Assembly: GCF_003971235.1 (NCBI RefSeq)
Contig: NZ_CP034661.1
Coordinates: 1,674,001 to 1,738,000 of the forward strand
Reading direction: 5' to 3'
DNA: 64,000 nt
From: Chryseobacterium aureum
GTDB taxonomy: Bacteria; Bacteroidota; Bacteroidia; Flavobacteriales; Weeksellaceae
Position numbers and translations under genes: made by a program
Shown: positions 53,627-62,134 of the stretch, piece by piece
Layout: each line of letters begins with the position of its first letter
Numbering within the stretch: position 1 is the stretch's first letter
Notes under the pieces: model-generated
What the model saw: only the letters and a program-made list of their open reading frames with translations
Databases searched by the model: none
Told to the model about the DNA's origin: nothing

Positions 53627-54631
53627 TTAAGCTATTACTTCATTATTTCTTCTTGGCGCTTTATCGCAAAGAACGTCTGCAATACTTTTTGAAATAAGGT
53701 TTCCTTCTGTGAGATTATCGAGCCAGAAAAACTCTCCTGCAGCATTGATCTCGATGAAATAATATTCGTCTTCAGGGGAAACTATCATATCGATTGCTCC
53801 GTAGTCTACGTTGTAAATATCAAGAAGCTCCAGAAGTTTTGCCTCTACATCCGCGGGAAGTTCTGTTCTGTTCCACTTATCAATAAGATTGACACCATCT
53901 TTCCGCCAGTCTATTTTAGCATCTTCGGATTGCTGAGAATCTATTTCAAAGGCATAAACATCTCTGCCCACAATGGTAATCCTGAGTTCTTTTTTCTTCT
54001 GAATCATTTGCTGAAACTGCATCGGGCAGTACAGTAATGAGTCCAGCTCTTCCAGCTTATCTTCACTTACAACGTTTGTAAATACTACATTTTCCACCCC
54101 GTCTTCGTAGATGGCAAAACCGGTTTGCATTTTGGCCACTACATTCTGATGTTTCAGGATAAATTTTCTGGCTTCATCCGGATTATTGGTAAGACAGGTT
54201 GCAGGAATAGTCAATCCTAATTTATCTGCAATTTTTAACTGTTCTTCTTTACTATCTAATCTTCTGTAAACACTTGGCTTCCCCAGAGAATAAGCATCCA
54301 CCGATTCAAAAAATCCGAAAAGGGTATTGCGGATTTCTCCCATTGCTGCTCCGTAAAACTTGGAATCCATTTCTTCTTTAAGTCCTTTTCCAATATTGTA
54401 GGCTCTTCTGTACCAGATGGCAGAAATATCGTCCAGACGGTGTTTTGCTTCAGGTGTTTCAAGGTAACTTACCCATTCTCCGTCCTGAAAAATAGTAGAA
54501 AGTTTTTTTTGTAAGGGATAAATATCAACATCAAAACGAATCACTTCGCAATTATTTTTTTCGATGTATTCTGTTACTTTTTCAATAGAAAAGTTATCTG
54601 CGGTATGGGTTATAATTAAAATTTTATTCAT
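53627..54631 (-). CDS. Graspetide ATP-grasp ligase, MvdD-like (presumed omega-ester-forming)
   Basis: A 334-residue ATP-grasp enzyme of the MvdC/MvdD (MdnB/MdnC) family. The start ILIITHTADNFSIEKVTEYI followed by VIRFDVDIYP resembles the MvdD opening (THS-DN-S, then FRFDTDRFP), which favours the ester-forming branch. ATP-grasp features are VVAKMQTGFAIYE, the metal-binding YNVDYGAIDMIVSPEDEYYFIEINAAGEF and WYRRAY. It would phosphorylate Asp/Glu side chains of the precursor core and join them to Thr/Ser hydroxyls. It overlaps the neighbouring ligase by 8 bp. Branch assignment (ester versus amide) is from remembered sequence resemblance. Confidence 0.8.
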   Translation of the reverse strand: MNKILIITHTADNFSIEKVTEYIEKNNCEVIRFDVDIYPLQKKLSTIFQDGEWVSYLETPEAKHRLDDISAIWYRRAYNIGKGLKEEMDSKFYGAAMGEIRNTLFGFFESVDAYSLGKPSVYRRLDSKEEQLKIADKLGLTIPATCLTNNPDEARKFILKHQNVVAKMQTGFAIYEDGVENVVFTNVVSEDKLEELDSLLYCPMQFQQMIQKKKELRITIVGRDVYAFEIDSQQSEDAKIDWRKDGVNLIDKWNRTELPADVEAKLLELLDIYNVDYGAIDMIVSPEDEYYFIEINAAGEFFWLDNLTEGNLISKSIADVLCDKAPRRNNEVIA

Positions 54632-55580
54632 GGAAATTGATTCTTTTGATCATATTATCGGCAATTCTTTCTGCGATGGGGAAACCAAGTTCTTTCTGCA
54701 GCATGCCCCATTCTCCCTGTGCATTCACTTCAAGGAAATAATAAGCTCCGTCTCTTCCTTTGATCATATCAATAGCTCCCAGATATAATCCCATTTCTTT
54801 CATCATGGAAGTGATATGGGTTTTGATGGAACCCGGAAGTTCATAGGCTGACCAGAAATAGCCTTCGCGGGCAACTCTCCAATCTGCATTTTCGCTGTTA
54901 TTGATCTTTCCGGTGAAAAATTCACCGTCAACATAGACAATTCTCAGCTCATATTCTTTGTCAATATAAGGCTGAAAAATCATCGGACAGTAAACAATAT
55001 CTGAAAGATGTTCCAGAGATTCCTCTTCAATAACGGTAGTGGAAATCAAATTTTCGCCTGACATCGTTTTTGCGGTCACTCCGTGAAGCTTGGCAATGGC
55101 TTTGCCTTGACAGTACTGATAAAAAAATGTTTTTATTTTTTCTTCATCATTGGAAAAAATGGTTTTGGGGATGGTCAGGTTATTTTTCTTTGCAATTTTC
55201 AGCTGAAACATCTTGTTTCCATCCACCTTTTTTTCATTCTCATAAGGATTAATCCAGGGGATATCTTCCAACACGGTCAACAGATTGTACCGGAGGCTTC
55301 CATATTCGTTCAGGAAAACTCTTTCGTAATCCTGATCCAGCTCTTCGGGAGCACTGATTCTCCAGGCTTTCCTGTGCCATACCCCTTGTATGGTGTCAGA
55401 ATGGATGGTATTTCCATATTCATCCGTTAATTCGAATGAATTTTCATGAATGCTTATTTTCTGAAGATGATTCAGGCGGTCAGAATTCAGCCTGAAATAA
55501 GGGATATTTTTGGAAGTAAGGTATTGAAAAAAAAGATCAATATTATAAAAATCCTGTGAATGGGTGATGCAGAGAATCAT
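54624..55580 (-). CDS. Graspetide ATP-grasp ligase, MvdC-like (presumed omega-amide-forming)
   Basis: A 318-residue ATP-grasp enzyme of the same family: ILCITHSQDFYNIDLFFQYL start, GVWHRKAWRIS, KAIAKLHGVTAKTM for ATP, and YLGAIDMIKGRDGAYYFLEVNAQGEWGML as metal-binding core. By position right after the precursors and by divergence from its partner it is the likely amide ligase linking Lys to Asp/Glu. It starts about 75 bp downstream of the second precursor gene, beyond a terminator-like hairpin. Confidence 0.8.
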   Translation of the reverse strand: MILCITHSQDFYNIDLFFQYLTSKNIPYFRLNSDRLNHLQKISIHENSFELTDEYGNTIHSDTIQGVWHRKAWRISAPEELDQDYERVFLNEYGSLRYNLLTVLEDIPWINPYENEKKVDGNKMFQLKIAKKNNLTIPKTIFSNDEEKIKTFFYQYCQGKAIAKLHGVTAKTMSGENLISTTVIEEESLEHLSDIVYCPMIFQPYIDKEYELRIVYVDGEFFTGKINNSENADWRVAREGYFWSAYELPGSIKTHITSMMKEMGLYLGAIDMIKGRDGAYYFLEVNAQGEWGMLQKELGFPIAERIADNMIKRINFHE

Positions 55581-55594
55581 TTGCCGGCTTTTAT

Positions 55595-55626
55595 TAAAAA
55601 GGGAAACTTACTAATTTAAGTTTCCC
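55595..55626 (-). terminator. Attenuator-like hairpin between graspetide precursors and ligases
   Basis: GGGAAACTTA (55601-55610) pairs with TAAGTTTCCC (55617-55626). On the minus strand five Ts follow, then AATAAAAG. Partial termination here would give more precursor than enzyme mRNA. Confidence 0.6.
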
Positions 55627-55656
55627 CTGCTATTTTATTATCTATTCTACCTGATC

Positions 55657-55884
55657 TTATAGCGGAAGAATGATCGTATCATCATCACCGTCAGATGGAT
55701 ATTTCAGCGTGTGCATCATATCATCTTTGGGAGAAGTTACCGTATCTACAGTTGGTTTTGTGATCATATCTCTTTCAGGAATTGAGATAATATCGGTTCC
55801 TCCTTTTACGGTTTCAGGATCCTTCACCTGTTTTTCTAAGAAAGACGCAAAAAACGGTTTCTTTTTTGAGTTGTTGCTTTTCAT
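55657..55884 (-). CDS. Graspetide (microviridin-type) precursor peptide 2
   Basis: A 75-residue precursor. The leader holds PFFASFLEKQ (residues 10-19), the helix that recruits ATP-grasp ligases (PFFARFLE in cyanobacterial microviridins), and ends in VKGG (26-29), a double-glycine-type site. After a polar spacer with TKPTVD and TSPKDD the core is T59-L-K-Y-P-S-D-G-D-D68, with tail DTIILPL. Thr59, Ser64 and Lys61 are donors; Asp65, Asp67 and Asp68 are acceptors. The gene starts 47 bp after precursor 1. Confidence 0.85.
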   Translation of the reverse strand: MKSNNSKKKPFFASFLEKQVKDPETVKGGTDIISIPERDMITKPTVDTVTSPKDDMMHTLKYPSDGDDDTIILPL

Positions 55885-55931
55885 AATGTTTTAGTTTTGA
55901 TTTGAAATTATTGAGCGTAAGCTTATTTTTC

Positions 55932-56171
55932 TTATACTTCTAAAACATCCTCATCACCGTCAGAAGGATATTTCATGGTTACATTGTCATTATCAGGCTT
56001 CGTAACACTATCTTCCAGCGCTGTAGTAGTGATGTGGTCTTTGATTACTGATGTAATCTGATCTGCAAGAACAGAAGTAATACCTCCTCCTTTTACGGTT
56101 TCAGGGTCTTTAACCTGTTTTTCCAGGAATGACGCAAAAAATGGCTTCTTTTTTGAATTTTTGTTTTCCAT
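55932..56171 (-). CDS. Graspetide (microviridin-type) precursor peptide 1
   Basis: A 79-residue precursor whose residues 6-29 are identical to those of precursor 2, including PFFASFLEKQ and VKGG. The middle (residues 30-64) has diverged and is Thr/Asp-rich (SVTKPDND). The single full core is T65-M-K-Y-P-S-D-G-D-E74 followed by DVLEV, with donors Thr65, Ser70 and Lys67 and acceptors Asp71, Asp73 and Glu74. It is the first gene of the operon; a near-consensus GTACTTTG lies about 30 bp upstream on the minus strand. Confidence 0.85.
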   Translation of the reverse strand: MENKNSKKKPFFASFLEKQVKDPETVKGGGITSVLADQITSVIKDHITTTALEDSVTKPDNDNVTMKYPSDGDEDVLEV

Positions 56172-56286
56172 AAGTTAATATTTTTATTGTTTTGACAAAC
56201 CCAAAGTACAAAAATTTCATCTTATGGAGAAATAATATTGAGTTTTAATAAAATTTTAACATAATATCAAAAACTAAAGAATAAAA

Positions 56287-57066
56287 TTAATTTAATTCAA
56301 GAAAATCCTTAACCACATTTGCAAAATCGACCGGATTTTCTGCCTGCACCCAGTGTCCTGCATTTTTTACCATTACCACCTTAGCCTTTGGAAACTGCTG
56401 TTTGATGCCGAATTCGTCCTGCGGAAGGATATAATTGGATTTTGCGCCAGCTATAAACAGGGAATCTCCATCAAAAACACCGAATTTAACTGCATTAGAA
56501 ACAAATTCATTATATTTTTCTGACAGCGTTTTCAGATTGAATCTCCAGCCCAGTTTTTTATTGTCGTCCCAATACAGATTCTTTGTTAGAAACTGTATCG
56601 TAGATTTTTCAGGAATGTATTGATTTAAAACAGCTTCCACTTCATTTCTTGAATTCACAGCAGTAAAGTCCACTGTCTCCAGAGCTTTGATAATCCCCTG
56701 ATGATGCGGCGGATAGGCTTTAGGTGAAATATCTACAACGATTAGCTTTTCAACACGTTCCGGATATTTTATCGCAAACTGCATCACGGCTTTTCCTCCT
56801 AAAGAATGTCCTAAAACGTGTGCTTTCTGAATGCCGTAGTGATCCATATAACGTGCAATATCGTCTGCCAGATCATCGTGAGACATACTCTCAGAATGGA
56901 AGCTTCTCCCGTGGTTTCTAAGGTCAATCAGATGTACCGGAAGATATTCTCCCAGATCTTTTCCGAAGCTTCCCCAGTTGTCCAGCATTCCAAACAATCC
57001 GTGAAATACAAGTAGCGGCGTATTTGTAAGGTTTTCGCCAAATATTTTTGAATTTAAAATTTCCAT
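56287..57066 (-). CDS. YbfF-like alpha/beta hydrolase (acyl-CoA esterase family)
   Basis: A 259-residue cytoplasmic esterase. FHGLFGMLDNWG and LIDLRNHGRS open the fold, GHSLGGKAVM (Ser88) is the nucleophile elbow, and NAGHWVQAENP holds the catalytic His. GHSxGGKAVM followed by DISP closely matches E. coli YbfF, which hydrolyses acyl-CoA-type esters. It starts 25 bp after pdxJ and is probably cotranscribed with it. Confidence 0.85.
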   Translation of the reverse strand: MEILNSKIFGENLTNTPLLVFHGLFGMLDNWGSFGKDLGEYLPVHLIDLRNHGRSFHSESMSHDDLADDIARYMDHYGIQKAHVLGHSLGGKAVMQFAIKYPERVEKLIVVDISPKAYPPHHQGIIKALETVDFTAVNSRNEVEAVLNQYIPEKSTIQFLTKNLYWDDNKKLGWRFNLKTLSEKYNEFVSNAVKFGVFDGDSLFIAGAKSNYILPQDEFGIKQQFPKAKVVMVKNAGHWVQAENPVDFANVVKDFLELN

Positions 57067-57091
57067 TTTTTTTAGAAGTGAGAAGTGAGAA

Positions 57092-57811
57092 TTACCATTT
57101 TGCGAGTCTCTTCAAATAAGCCTGAACTGTATTTTCCAATCCCATATAAAGCGCCTCAGAAACCAAAGCATGCCCGATGGATACTTCCAAAAGGTTGGGA
57201 ATAGTATCTGAAAAATATTTAAGGTTTTCTAAACTCAGATCATGCCCCGCATTGATTCCCAATCCGAAATTAGTGGCTTCAACGGCAGTATCATAATAGG
57301 GCTTTATAGCCTGTTCTTTATTGGTAAGGTAGTTTTTTGCGTATGCTTCAGTATACAGTTCAATTCTGTCTGCACCGGTTTTAGCAGCATATTCCACAAG
57401 CTCCGGTAAAGGATCCAGGAAAATAGATGTACGGATCCCTGATTTTTTAAATTCGGCAATGATCTCAGTAAGGAAATCCAGATGTTTTTTGGTATCCCAT
57501 CCTGCATTGGACGTAATGGCATCATCCGCATCCGGCACCAGGGTCACCTGCTCCGGCTTCACTTCCAAAACCATATCAATAAAGCTCTGATGAGGGTTTC
57601 CTTCAATATTAAACTCAGTCGTAACCAATGGCTTCAGATCATAGACATCTTTTCTGGTGATATGCCTTTCATCAGGTCTTGGGTGGATGGTAATCCCCTG
57701 TCCTCCGAATTCCTGAATTTTTACAGCAGCTTCTGTCACACTCGGGGTTTCCCCTCCTCTTGCATTTCTTAAGGTCGCAATTTTATTAATGTTTACGCTT
57801 AGTTTTGTCAT
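57092..57811 (-). CDS. pdxJ: Pyridoxine 5'-phosphate synthase
   Basis: A 239-residue TIM-barrel enzyme that condenses 1-deoxyxylulose 5-phosphate with 3-amino-2-oxopropyl phosphate in the last ring-forming step of vitamin B6 synthesis. LSVNINKIATLRNARGG (substrate-binding Asn and Arg), HPRPDERHI and GLGINAGHDLSLENL are its signatures. The open frame to 57904 includes the GGAAGC microrepeat and is ignored; MTKLSVN at 57811 is the conserved start. Followed by the YbfF-like gene. Confidence 0.95.
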   Translation of the reverse strand: MTKLSVNINKIATLRNARGGETPSVTEAAVKIQEFGGQGITIHPRPDERHITRKDVYDLKPLVTTEFNIEGNPHQSFIDMVLEVKPEQVTLVPDADDAITSNAGWDTKKHLDFLTEIIAEFKKSGIRTSIFLDPLPELVEYAAKTGADRIELYTEAYAKNYLTNKEQAIKPYYDTAVEATNFGLGINAGHDLSLENLKYFSDTIPNLLEVSIGHALVSEALYMGLENTVQAYLKRLAKW

Positions 57812-57840
57812 TGTTATATTAGATGTTAGATATGAGATGT

Positions 57841-57966
57841 CAGAAGCTGGAAGCATGAGGCTGGAAGCAAATCCAGGCATTGTACTTCTATCGGTCTTCT
57901 GCATTCATAATCATTTAAAAGTTTAATTCAATTTTATGTAAAAAGGCACTGAATCTTCCAGCTTCC
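57841..57966. repeat. GGAAGCTGGAAG-type microrepeats around the pdxJ 5' region
   Basis: AGAAGCTGGAAGC and GGCTGGAAGC occur at 57842-57868, and the inverted form CTTCCAGCTTCC at 57955-57966. The same motif follows the topoisomerase gene at 23011. Confidence 0.5.
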
Positions 57967-57987
57967 TTCTACGGGTTTCCAGCTTTT

Positions 57988-59256
57988 CTATACTTTAATA
58001 CTTACCTGCATCACCTGAAGCTCAAATTCTTTTGAAGCCACCAGCAAATGGTCAAAAATATCTGCCTGAATCTGCTCAAAACGTTCCCATTTGGAATCAT
58101 TGGCAAAGCAGTACACTTCAAGAGGCAGCCCCTGCGGAGTGATATCCAGCTGACGAACCATCCTGGTGCCGTTTTTATCTATATCCGGATCGTTTTCGAT
58201 GTATTTTTGTGCGTAATACCGGAAGACCCCGATATTGGTAAGCTGTCTGCCATTCACAATTTTATCATTGTGTTCAAGGCTTTCTTTTTCTTTTTTGATT
58301 TCTGATGTTCTTTCTTCGAGATAGTCTGAAATTAAGTTGATCTCCTTCAGACGCTCCACATCTTCATCTGTCAGAAATTTAAAAGAATTGATATTGAAAT
58401 AAATGGATTTCTTTATTCTTCTGGTGTTGGATTCAGACATTACCTGCATGTTCTTGATCTCTGTTGTCATCAGGTCATACGTTGGAATGGTAGAAACCGT
58501 CTTGTCAAAATTGGTGATTTTGGTTGTTAAAAGATTGATTTCCGTTATATTTCCTTCAATGCTGTATTTAGGAATGCTTACCCAGTCTCCCACTTTCAGG
58601 TTTTTAGAAGTAGCCACGTGAAGCCCTGTTACAAATCCCAGAATTGTATCTCTGAAAACAAGTACCAGAACTGCTGTAATAGCTCCCAGACTTCCCACAA
58701 TCGTAGTTCCTTTAATGCCAAAAATAACACACAGTCCTACCACGGTAAAGATGAAAAGCCCCAATATCTTTACGGTTTCTGAAATAGCATTCAGCGCCAT
58801 AATTTTGTAAAAATCCTGCTTGATGCTAAAATAATTCCTGAAAGCGGTTAGGGATCTGTAAAGCATGCCTGCCAACATCAATACCAATCCCAAATTGATA
58901 CACCGTATGATGAAAATAGTTGTTTTGGGCAGCGCATTTTCCGGAAATATAGATCCCTGGATACCGGCAACAGCAATTAAAGCAGCAAAATGGGCCACAG
59001 AATTGGTAATTTTGGCCTGATAAATAGATTTTAAGATGGGAAATTTCTGTTCATTATGAAATAATCTGAAAACAGAATTGATGATAAACTTAAAAATAAA
59101 ATCTGTAATGAAAAACAGTACAAGAAGTAAGCTCAGTTTTACAATAATATGAAAAACCCAATCCAGCCCGGAGGGGGAAATCTGGGTAATATAAATGTAA
59201 AGCTGCTCACTCAGCTCCTGAATAAAGTTTTTAGTTTCTTGTAACTGGTCATTCAT
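57988..59256 (-). CDS. MscS-family mechanosensitive channel
   Basis: A 422-residue inner-membrane protein with about five TM helices, a pore-lining helix GTTIVGSLGAITAVLVLVFRDTILGFVTGL (residues ~175-205) and the MscS beta domain starting VATSKNLKVGDWVSIPKYSIEGNITEINLLTTKI. The C-terminal soluble domain is larger than in E. coli MscS (286 aa) and close to the YbdG/MscM type. It would open under osmotic downshock. Confidence 0.85.
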   Translation of the reverse strand: MNDQLQETKNFIQELSEQLYIYITQISPSGLDWVFHIIVKLSLLLVLFFITDFIFKFIINSVFRLFHNEQKFPILKSIYQAKITNSVAHFAALIAVAGIQGSIFPENALPKTTIFIIRCINLGLVLMLAGMLYRSLTAFRNYFSIKQDFYKIMALNAISETVKILGLFIFTVVGLCVIFGIKGTTIVGSLGAITAVLVLVFRDTILGFVTGLHVATSKNLKVGDWVSIPKYSIEGNITEINLLTTKITNFDKTVSTIPTYDLMTTEIKNMQVMSESNTRRIKKSIYFNINSFKFLTDEDVERLKEINLISDYLEERTSEIKKEKESLEHNDKIVNGRQLTNIGVFRYYAQKYIENDPDIDKNGTRMVRQLDITPQGLPLEVYCFANDSKWERFEQIQADIFDHLLVASKEFELQVMQVSIKV

Positions 59257-59535
59257 TACAGCAAATTTATGAAATTAACAATCATGATAATCAATTTTCA
59301 TCCCAAAAAGGTGTTCTCCGGAAGATATTTCATACAATTTTTTGGTAAATCATTTCCCAGAATATCATTTCAGAAAGAATATTGCCGGCAGCAACCATCA
59401 GAATGCCGGAGTCATAGAAGGCGGATTCCGGAAAACATGCTTTTAAATTTGTAATAAAATTTTATAACTCCGTTATCAAAGTAGCTTTTTATAAGGCCAC
59501 TTTTTTTATATTGCAGAGATATTTTTTTTATTATA

Positions 59536-60027
59536 ATGGATACAACTATCATCAATATTTTCTGTCTTATTCTCTTGTTTGTCGGAATACTGGGAACTTT
59601 TCTTCCTGTTTTACCCGGGCTTTTGCTTAGTATCTGCGGACTTCTGATCTATAAATTCGGGACGGATGCGGATCTTCCCATGATCTATATCTGGGCTTTC
59701 GGGATTCTTACAGCCGCTTCTGTAGTACTCAGCTACGTGATCCCTGCAAAAACCAACAGAAAATATGGAGGAACACGCTGGGGAAGCATCGGTTCTGTGA
59801 TAGGAACCATTGTGGGAATATTTCTTCCGATTCCCTTGGGTTTTCTTGTGGGAATGTTTGCCGGGGTATTTATCGGCGAGCTGCTTCATGACAGCAAAGA
59901 CATGAATAAAGCTTTACGGTCTACCAAAGGAGCACTCATTGGGTTCATTTACGGAACAGGATTCAGCTTTGTGGTAGGAGTGGCAATGTTTTTGGTAGTA
60001 TTACTTAATATGTTCAATGTCATTTAA
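59536..60027 (+). CDS. DUF456 domain membrane protein
   Basis: A 163-residue polytopic protein with four to five TM helices, Gly-rich loops (SIGSVIGTIVGIFLPIPLGFLVGMFAGVFIGELLHD) and the DUF456 opening LILLFVGILGTFLPVLPG. No function is known. The lipoprotein gene follows 15 bp downstream. Confidence 0.8.
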   Translation: MDTTIINIFCLILLFVGILGTFLPVLPGLLLSICGLLIYKFGTDADLPMIYIWAFGILTAASVVLSYVIPAKTNRKYGGTRWGSIGSVIGTIVGIFLPIPLGFLVGMFAGVFIGELLHDSKDMNKALRSTKGALIGFIYGTGFSFVVGVAMFLVVLLNMFNVI

Positions 60028-60042
60028 TTAAATTAAGAAATT

Positions 60043-60540
60043 ATGTACCATAAAGCTATCATACTCAGTCTGGGAATATTTGCACTAACGGGATGTGATG
60101 CCCAAAAGAAATCTAAAGCATCAGCCAATACTTCGCAGGTACAAACGAATCCGAAAGTAATTCCGTCTACTCAGGAGAAAGACGGCGTTTTGTACTTTAG
60201 CGAAGGTGAAAATAAGTTTTTGAAAGAATATCAGATGAATGTGACTTTCAAAGGGATTTCTGAGGACAGCCGATGTCCGGAAGGAGTTAACTGTATCTGG
60301 GCCGGGGCAGCTCTTGCTCAGGTGGAGGTAATGGGTACTGCAACCCGACCAGCTATTTTAAATCTTGCCAGCATGGATTTTCCGGCAAGAAATTACCGGC
60401 AGTCGGCAGAATTTAACGGCTATATTATCACTCTGCAGGATGTCTCCCCTTATCCGAAACAACAGCAAGGAGCCAAAGCATTAGAAGGAAAATATAAAAT
60501 CGGAATCACAATAAAAAAAGCAGATTCTACCAAGAAATAG
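60043..60540 (+). CDS. Lipoprotein with cysteine pair, unknown function
   Basis: A 165-residue lipoprotein (signal YHKAIILSLGIFALTGC). The mature domain holds GISEDSRCPEGVNCIWAGAALAQVEV, where two Cys could form a disulfide, a pattern frequent in Bacteroidota lipoproteins. Its 3' end overlaps the convergent ung gene by 14 bp. Function unknown. Confidence 0.75.
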   Translation: MYHKAIILSLGIFALTGCDAQKKSKASANTSQVQTNPKVIPSTQEKDGVLYFSEGENKFLKEYQMNVTFKGISEDSRCPEGVNCIWAGAALAQVEVMGTATRPAILNLASMDFPARNYRQSAEFNGYIITLQDVSPYPKQQQGAKALEGKYKIGITIKKADSTKK

Positions 60541-61168
60541 GCTTCTTTCCTTTGGAAATAAGATATTCATTAATCTTCGAAAAAGGCTTACTTCCGAAAA
60601 AACCTCTGTAAACAGAAAATGGTGAAGGGTGTGCCGATTTCAGAATAAAATGTTTAGCCGGATCTATCAGTTCGGCTTTTTTTTGTGCAAAAGCGCCCCA
60701 CAATACAAAAACCACATTCTCTTTTTTGTCTGAAATTTCCTTGATAATAAAGTTAGTAAACTTTTCCCAGCCCAGATCTTTGTGAGAATTAGGTGAATGA
60801 GCCCGAACCGTTAGGGTTGCATTTAATAGTAAAACGCCCTGTCTTCCCCAGTCATCAAGTTCTTTTGAAGTTCTTACCACGCCAAGATCATCTTTTAGCT
60901 CAATAAAAATATTCTTTAGAGAAGGTGGTGCAGTAACCTGCTCAGAAACAGAAAAGCACAACCCATTTGCCTGGTAGTCATTATGATAAGGATCCTGACC
61001 AATAATCACCACTTCCACATCATCAAAAGCTGTGAGCTCCAGTGCTCTGAAAATCTGATTTTTGGGAGGGAAAACTTTTGTTGTTGCATATTCATTTTTC
61101 ACTTTCTCCCAAAGGGTGGTAAAGTATTCAGTTTTTTTTATCGGGGCTAAAATTTCTGTCCAGGTCAT
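60527..61168 (-). CDS. ung: Uracil-DNA glycosylase (family 1)
   Basis: A 213-residue enzyme that excises uracil from DNA. VVIIGQDPYHNDYQANGLCFSV at residues 53-74 carries the water-activating Asp59 and the uracil pocket; LLLNATLTV is the middle motif; SAHPSPFSVYRGFFGS is the leucine-loop region with the catalytic His. The length is normal for family 1. The gene converges on and slightly overlaps the lipoprotein gene. Confidence 0.97.
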   Translation of the reverse strand: MTWTEILAPIKKTEYFTTLWEKVKNEYATTKVFPPKNQIFRALELTAFDDVEVVIIGQDPYHNDYQANGLCFSVSEQVTAPPSLKNIFIELKDDLGVVRTSKELDDWGRQGVLLLNATLTVRAHSPNSHKDLGWEKFTNFIIKEISDKKENVVFVLWGAFAQKKAELIDPAKHFILKSAHPSPFSVYRGFFGSKPFSKINEYLISKGKKPISW

Positions 61169-61237
61169 ACTGCAAAAATAATCATATTAAAATAAGAAAA
61201 GAGGATTTTCAAAATAGAAAAATCAGAAAAACTTTTA

Positions 61238-61753
61238 TTATTTTCCAGAGATCTTTTTCAGACTAAAAATAATATTATCCGGGAACCCCTCATCTTTTTC
61301 ACCTTCCAGCAAAACAAAATCATGTTTCAAAAGAATGCCTTTTGAGTTTTCATTGAATGTATGGGTAATGGCTACAATTTCGTCTAAATGTAATTCATTA
61401 AAACCAAAATCTAAAACCGCTTTTAAAGCTTCGGACATTATTCCCTGTCTGTGATATTTTGGTAATAATTCATAACCTACTTCTGCTGTTTTTCTGTCTT
61501 CAGAAAAATTCCAGAGACAGATTGTTCCGATAAGATTCGGCTGGCCTTTTAAAGAAATACCCAAATAAACGGTTTGGTTGTTTTTAGTTCTTTCTTTAAT
61601 GGTTAAAATAAACTGGAGTGCGTCATAATTATTTTTCGGTGAATTTCTTATGACAAACTGGTTGATGACTTCATTGCTTCTAATGCGTAAAATATCCTCA
61701 ACGTGGCTTTCGTTGATGTCTTTCAGTATTAATCTTTCGGTTTCCAGTTTCAT
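61238..61753 (-). CDS. GNAT family N-acetyltransferase (RimJ/RimL-like)
   Basis: A 171-residue acetyltransferase opening LETERLILKDINESHVEDIL, the ERL pattern of the RimJ/RimL group, with acetyl-CoA motif YHRQGIMSEALKAVLDFGF. The acceptor may be a protein N-terminus or a small molecule. Upstream of it are the mutS2 control region and start. Confidence 0.85.
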   Translation of the reverse strand: MKLETERLILKDINESHVEDILRIRSNEVINQFVIRNSPKNNYDALQFILTIKERTKNNQTVYLGISLKGQPNLIGTICLWNFSEDRKTAEVGYELLPKYHRQGIMSEALKAVLDFGFNELHLDEIVAITHTFNENSKGILLKHDFVLLEGEKDEGFPDNIIFSLKKISGK

Positions 61754-62122
61754 AGCTCAAATGTAATAAAAGAACCTCATAAATTTATATAAATGCCAAA
61801 AGACGGAATTAATTTAATTGATTAGTTATTAAAAGCAAAAATTACTGATTCTATTAGTTAATTTGAATGAGCAAAGAAAAGCAACTAATTTGCTGATGAA
61901 GCAGAAAGATAATCAACACGCTTAGAAGAATCAATGTTATTGATTCCGCCTTTGCTCGCTTGAAATAAAATCCTGTAAAAATAAAAACCTTTGCGTTGTA
62001 AGAAATTGATTTTTTTTGAAATTTAAAAGTTTTCAAGAAAAAAAATTGCTCAATAATCTTTAAATTCCGAGTTAATTTATTCTGTAAATCTCTCAGATAT
62101 ACGTAATCACCAAAATTCTCAC

Positions 62123-62130
62123 TAAATTTG
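62123..62130 (+). promoter_or_regulatory. -7 element directly upstream of the mutS2 GTG start
   Basis: TAAATTTG ends 4 bp before the GTG at 62135, so transcription would begin at or very near the start codon. No TTG at -33 is seen. Confidence 0.4.
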
Positions 62131-62134
62131 CACT

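Noticed and set aside
53627..55580. Ordinary RimK/GSH-type ATP-grasp ligases
   Set aside because: Two tandem copies adjacent to PFFASFLEKQ/KYPSD precursors and with MvdC/MvdD-like N-termini fit graspetide ligases much better.
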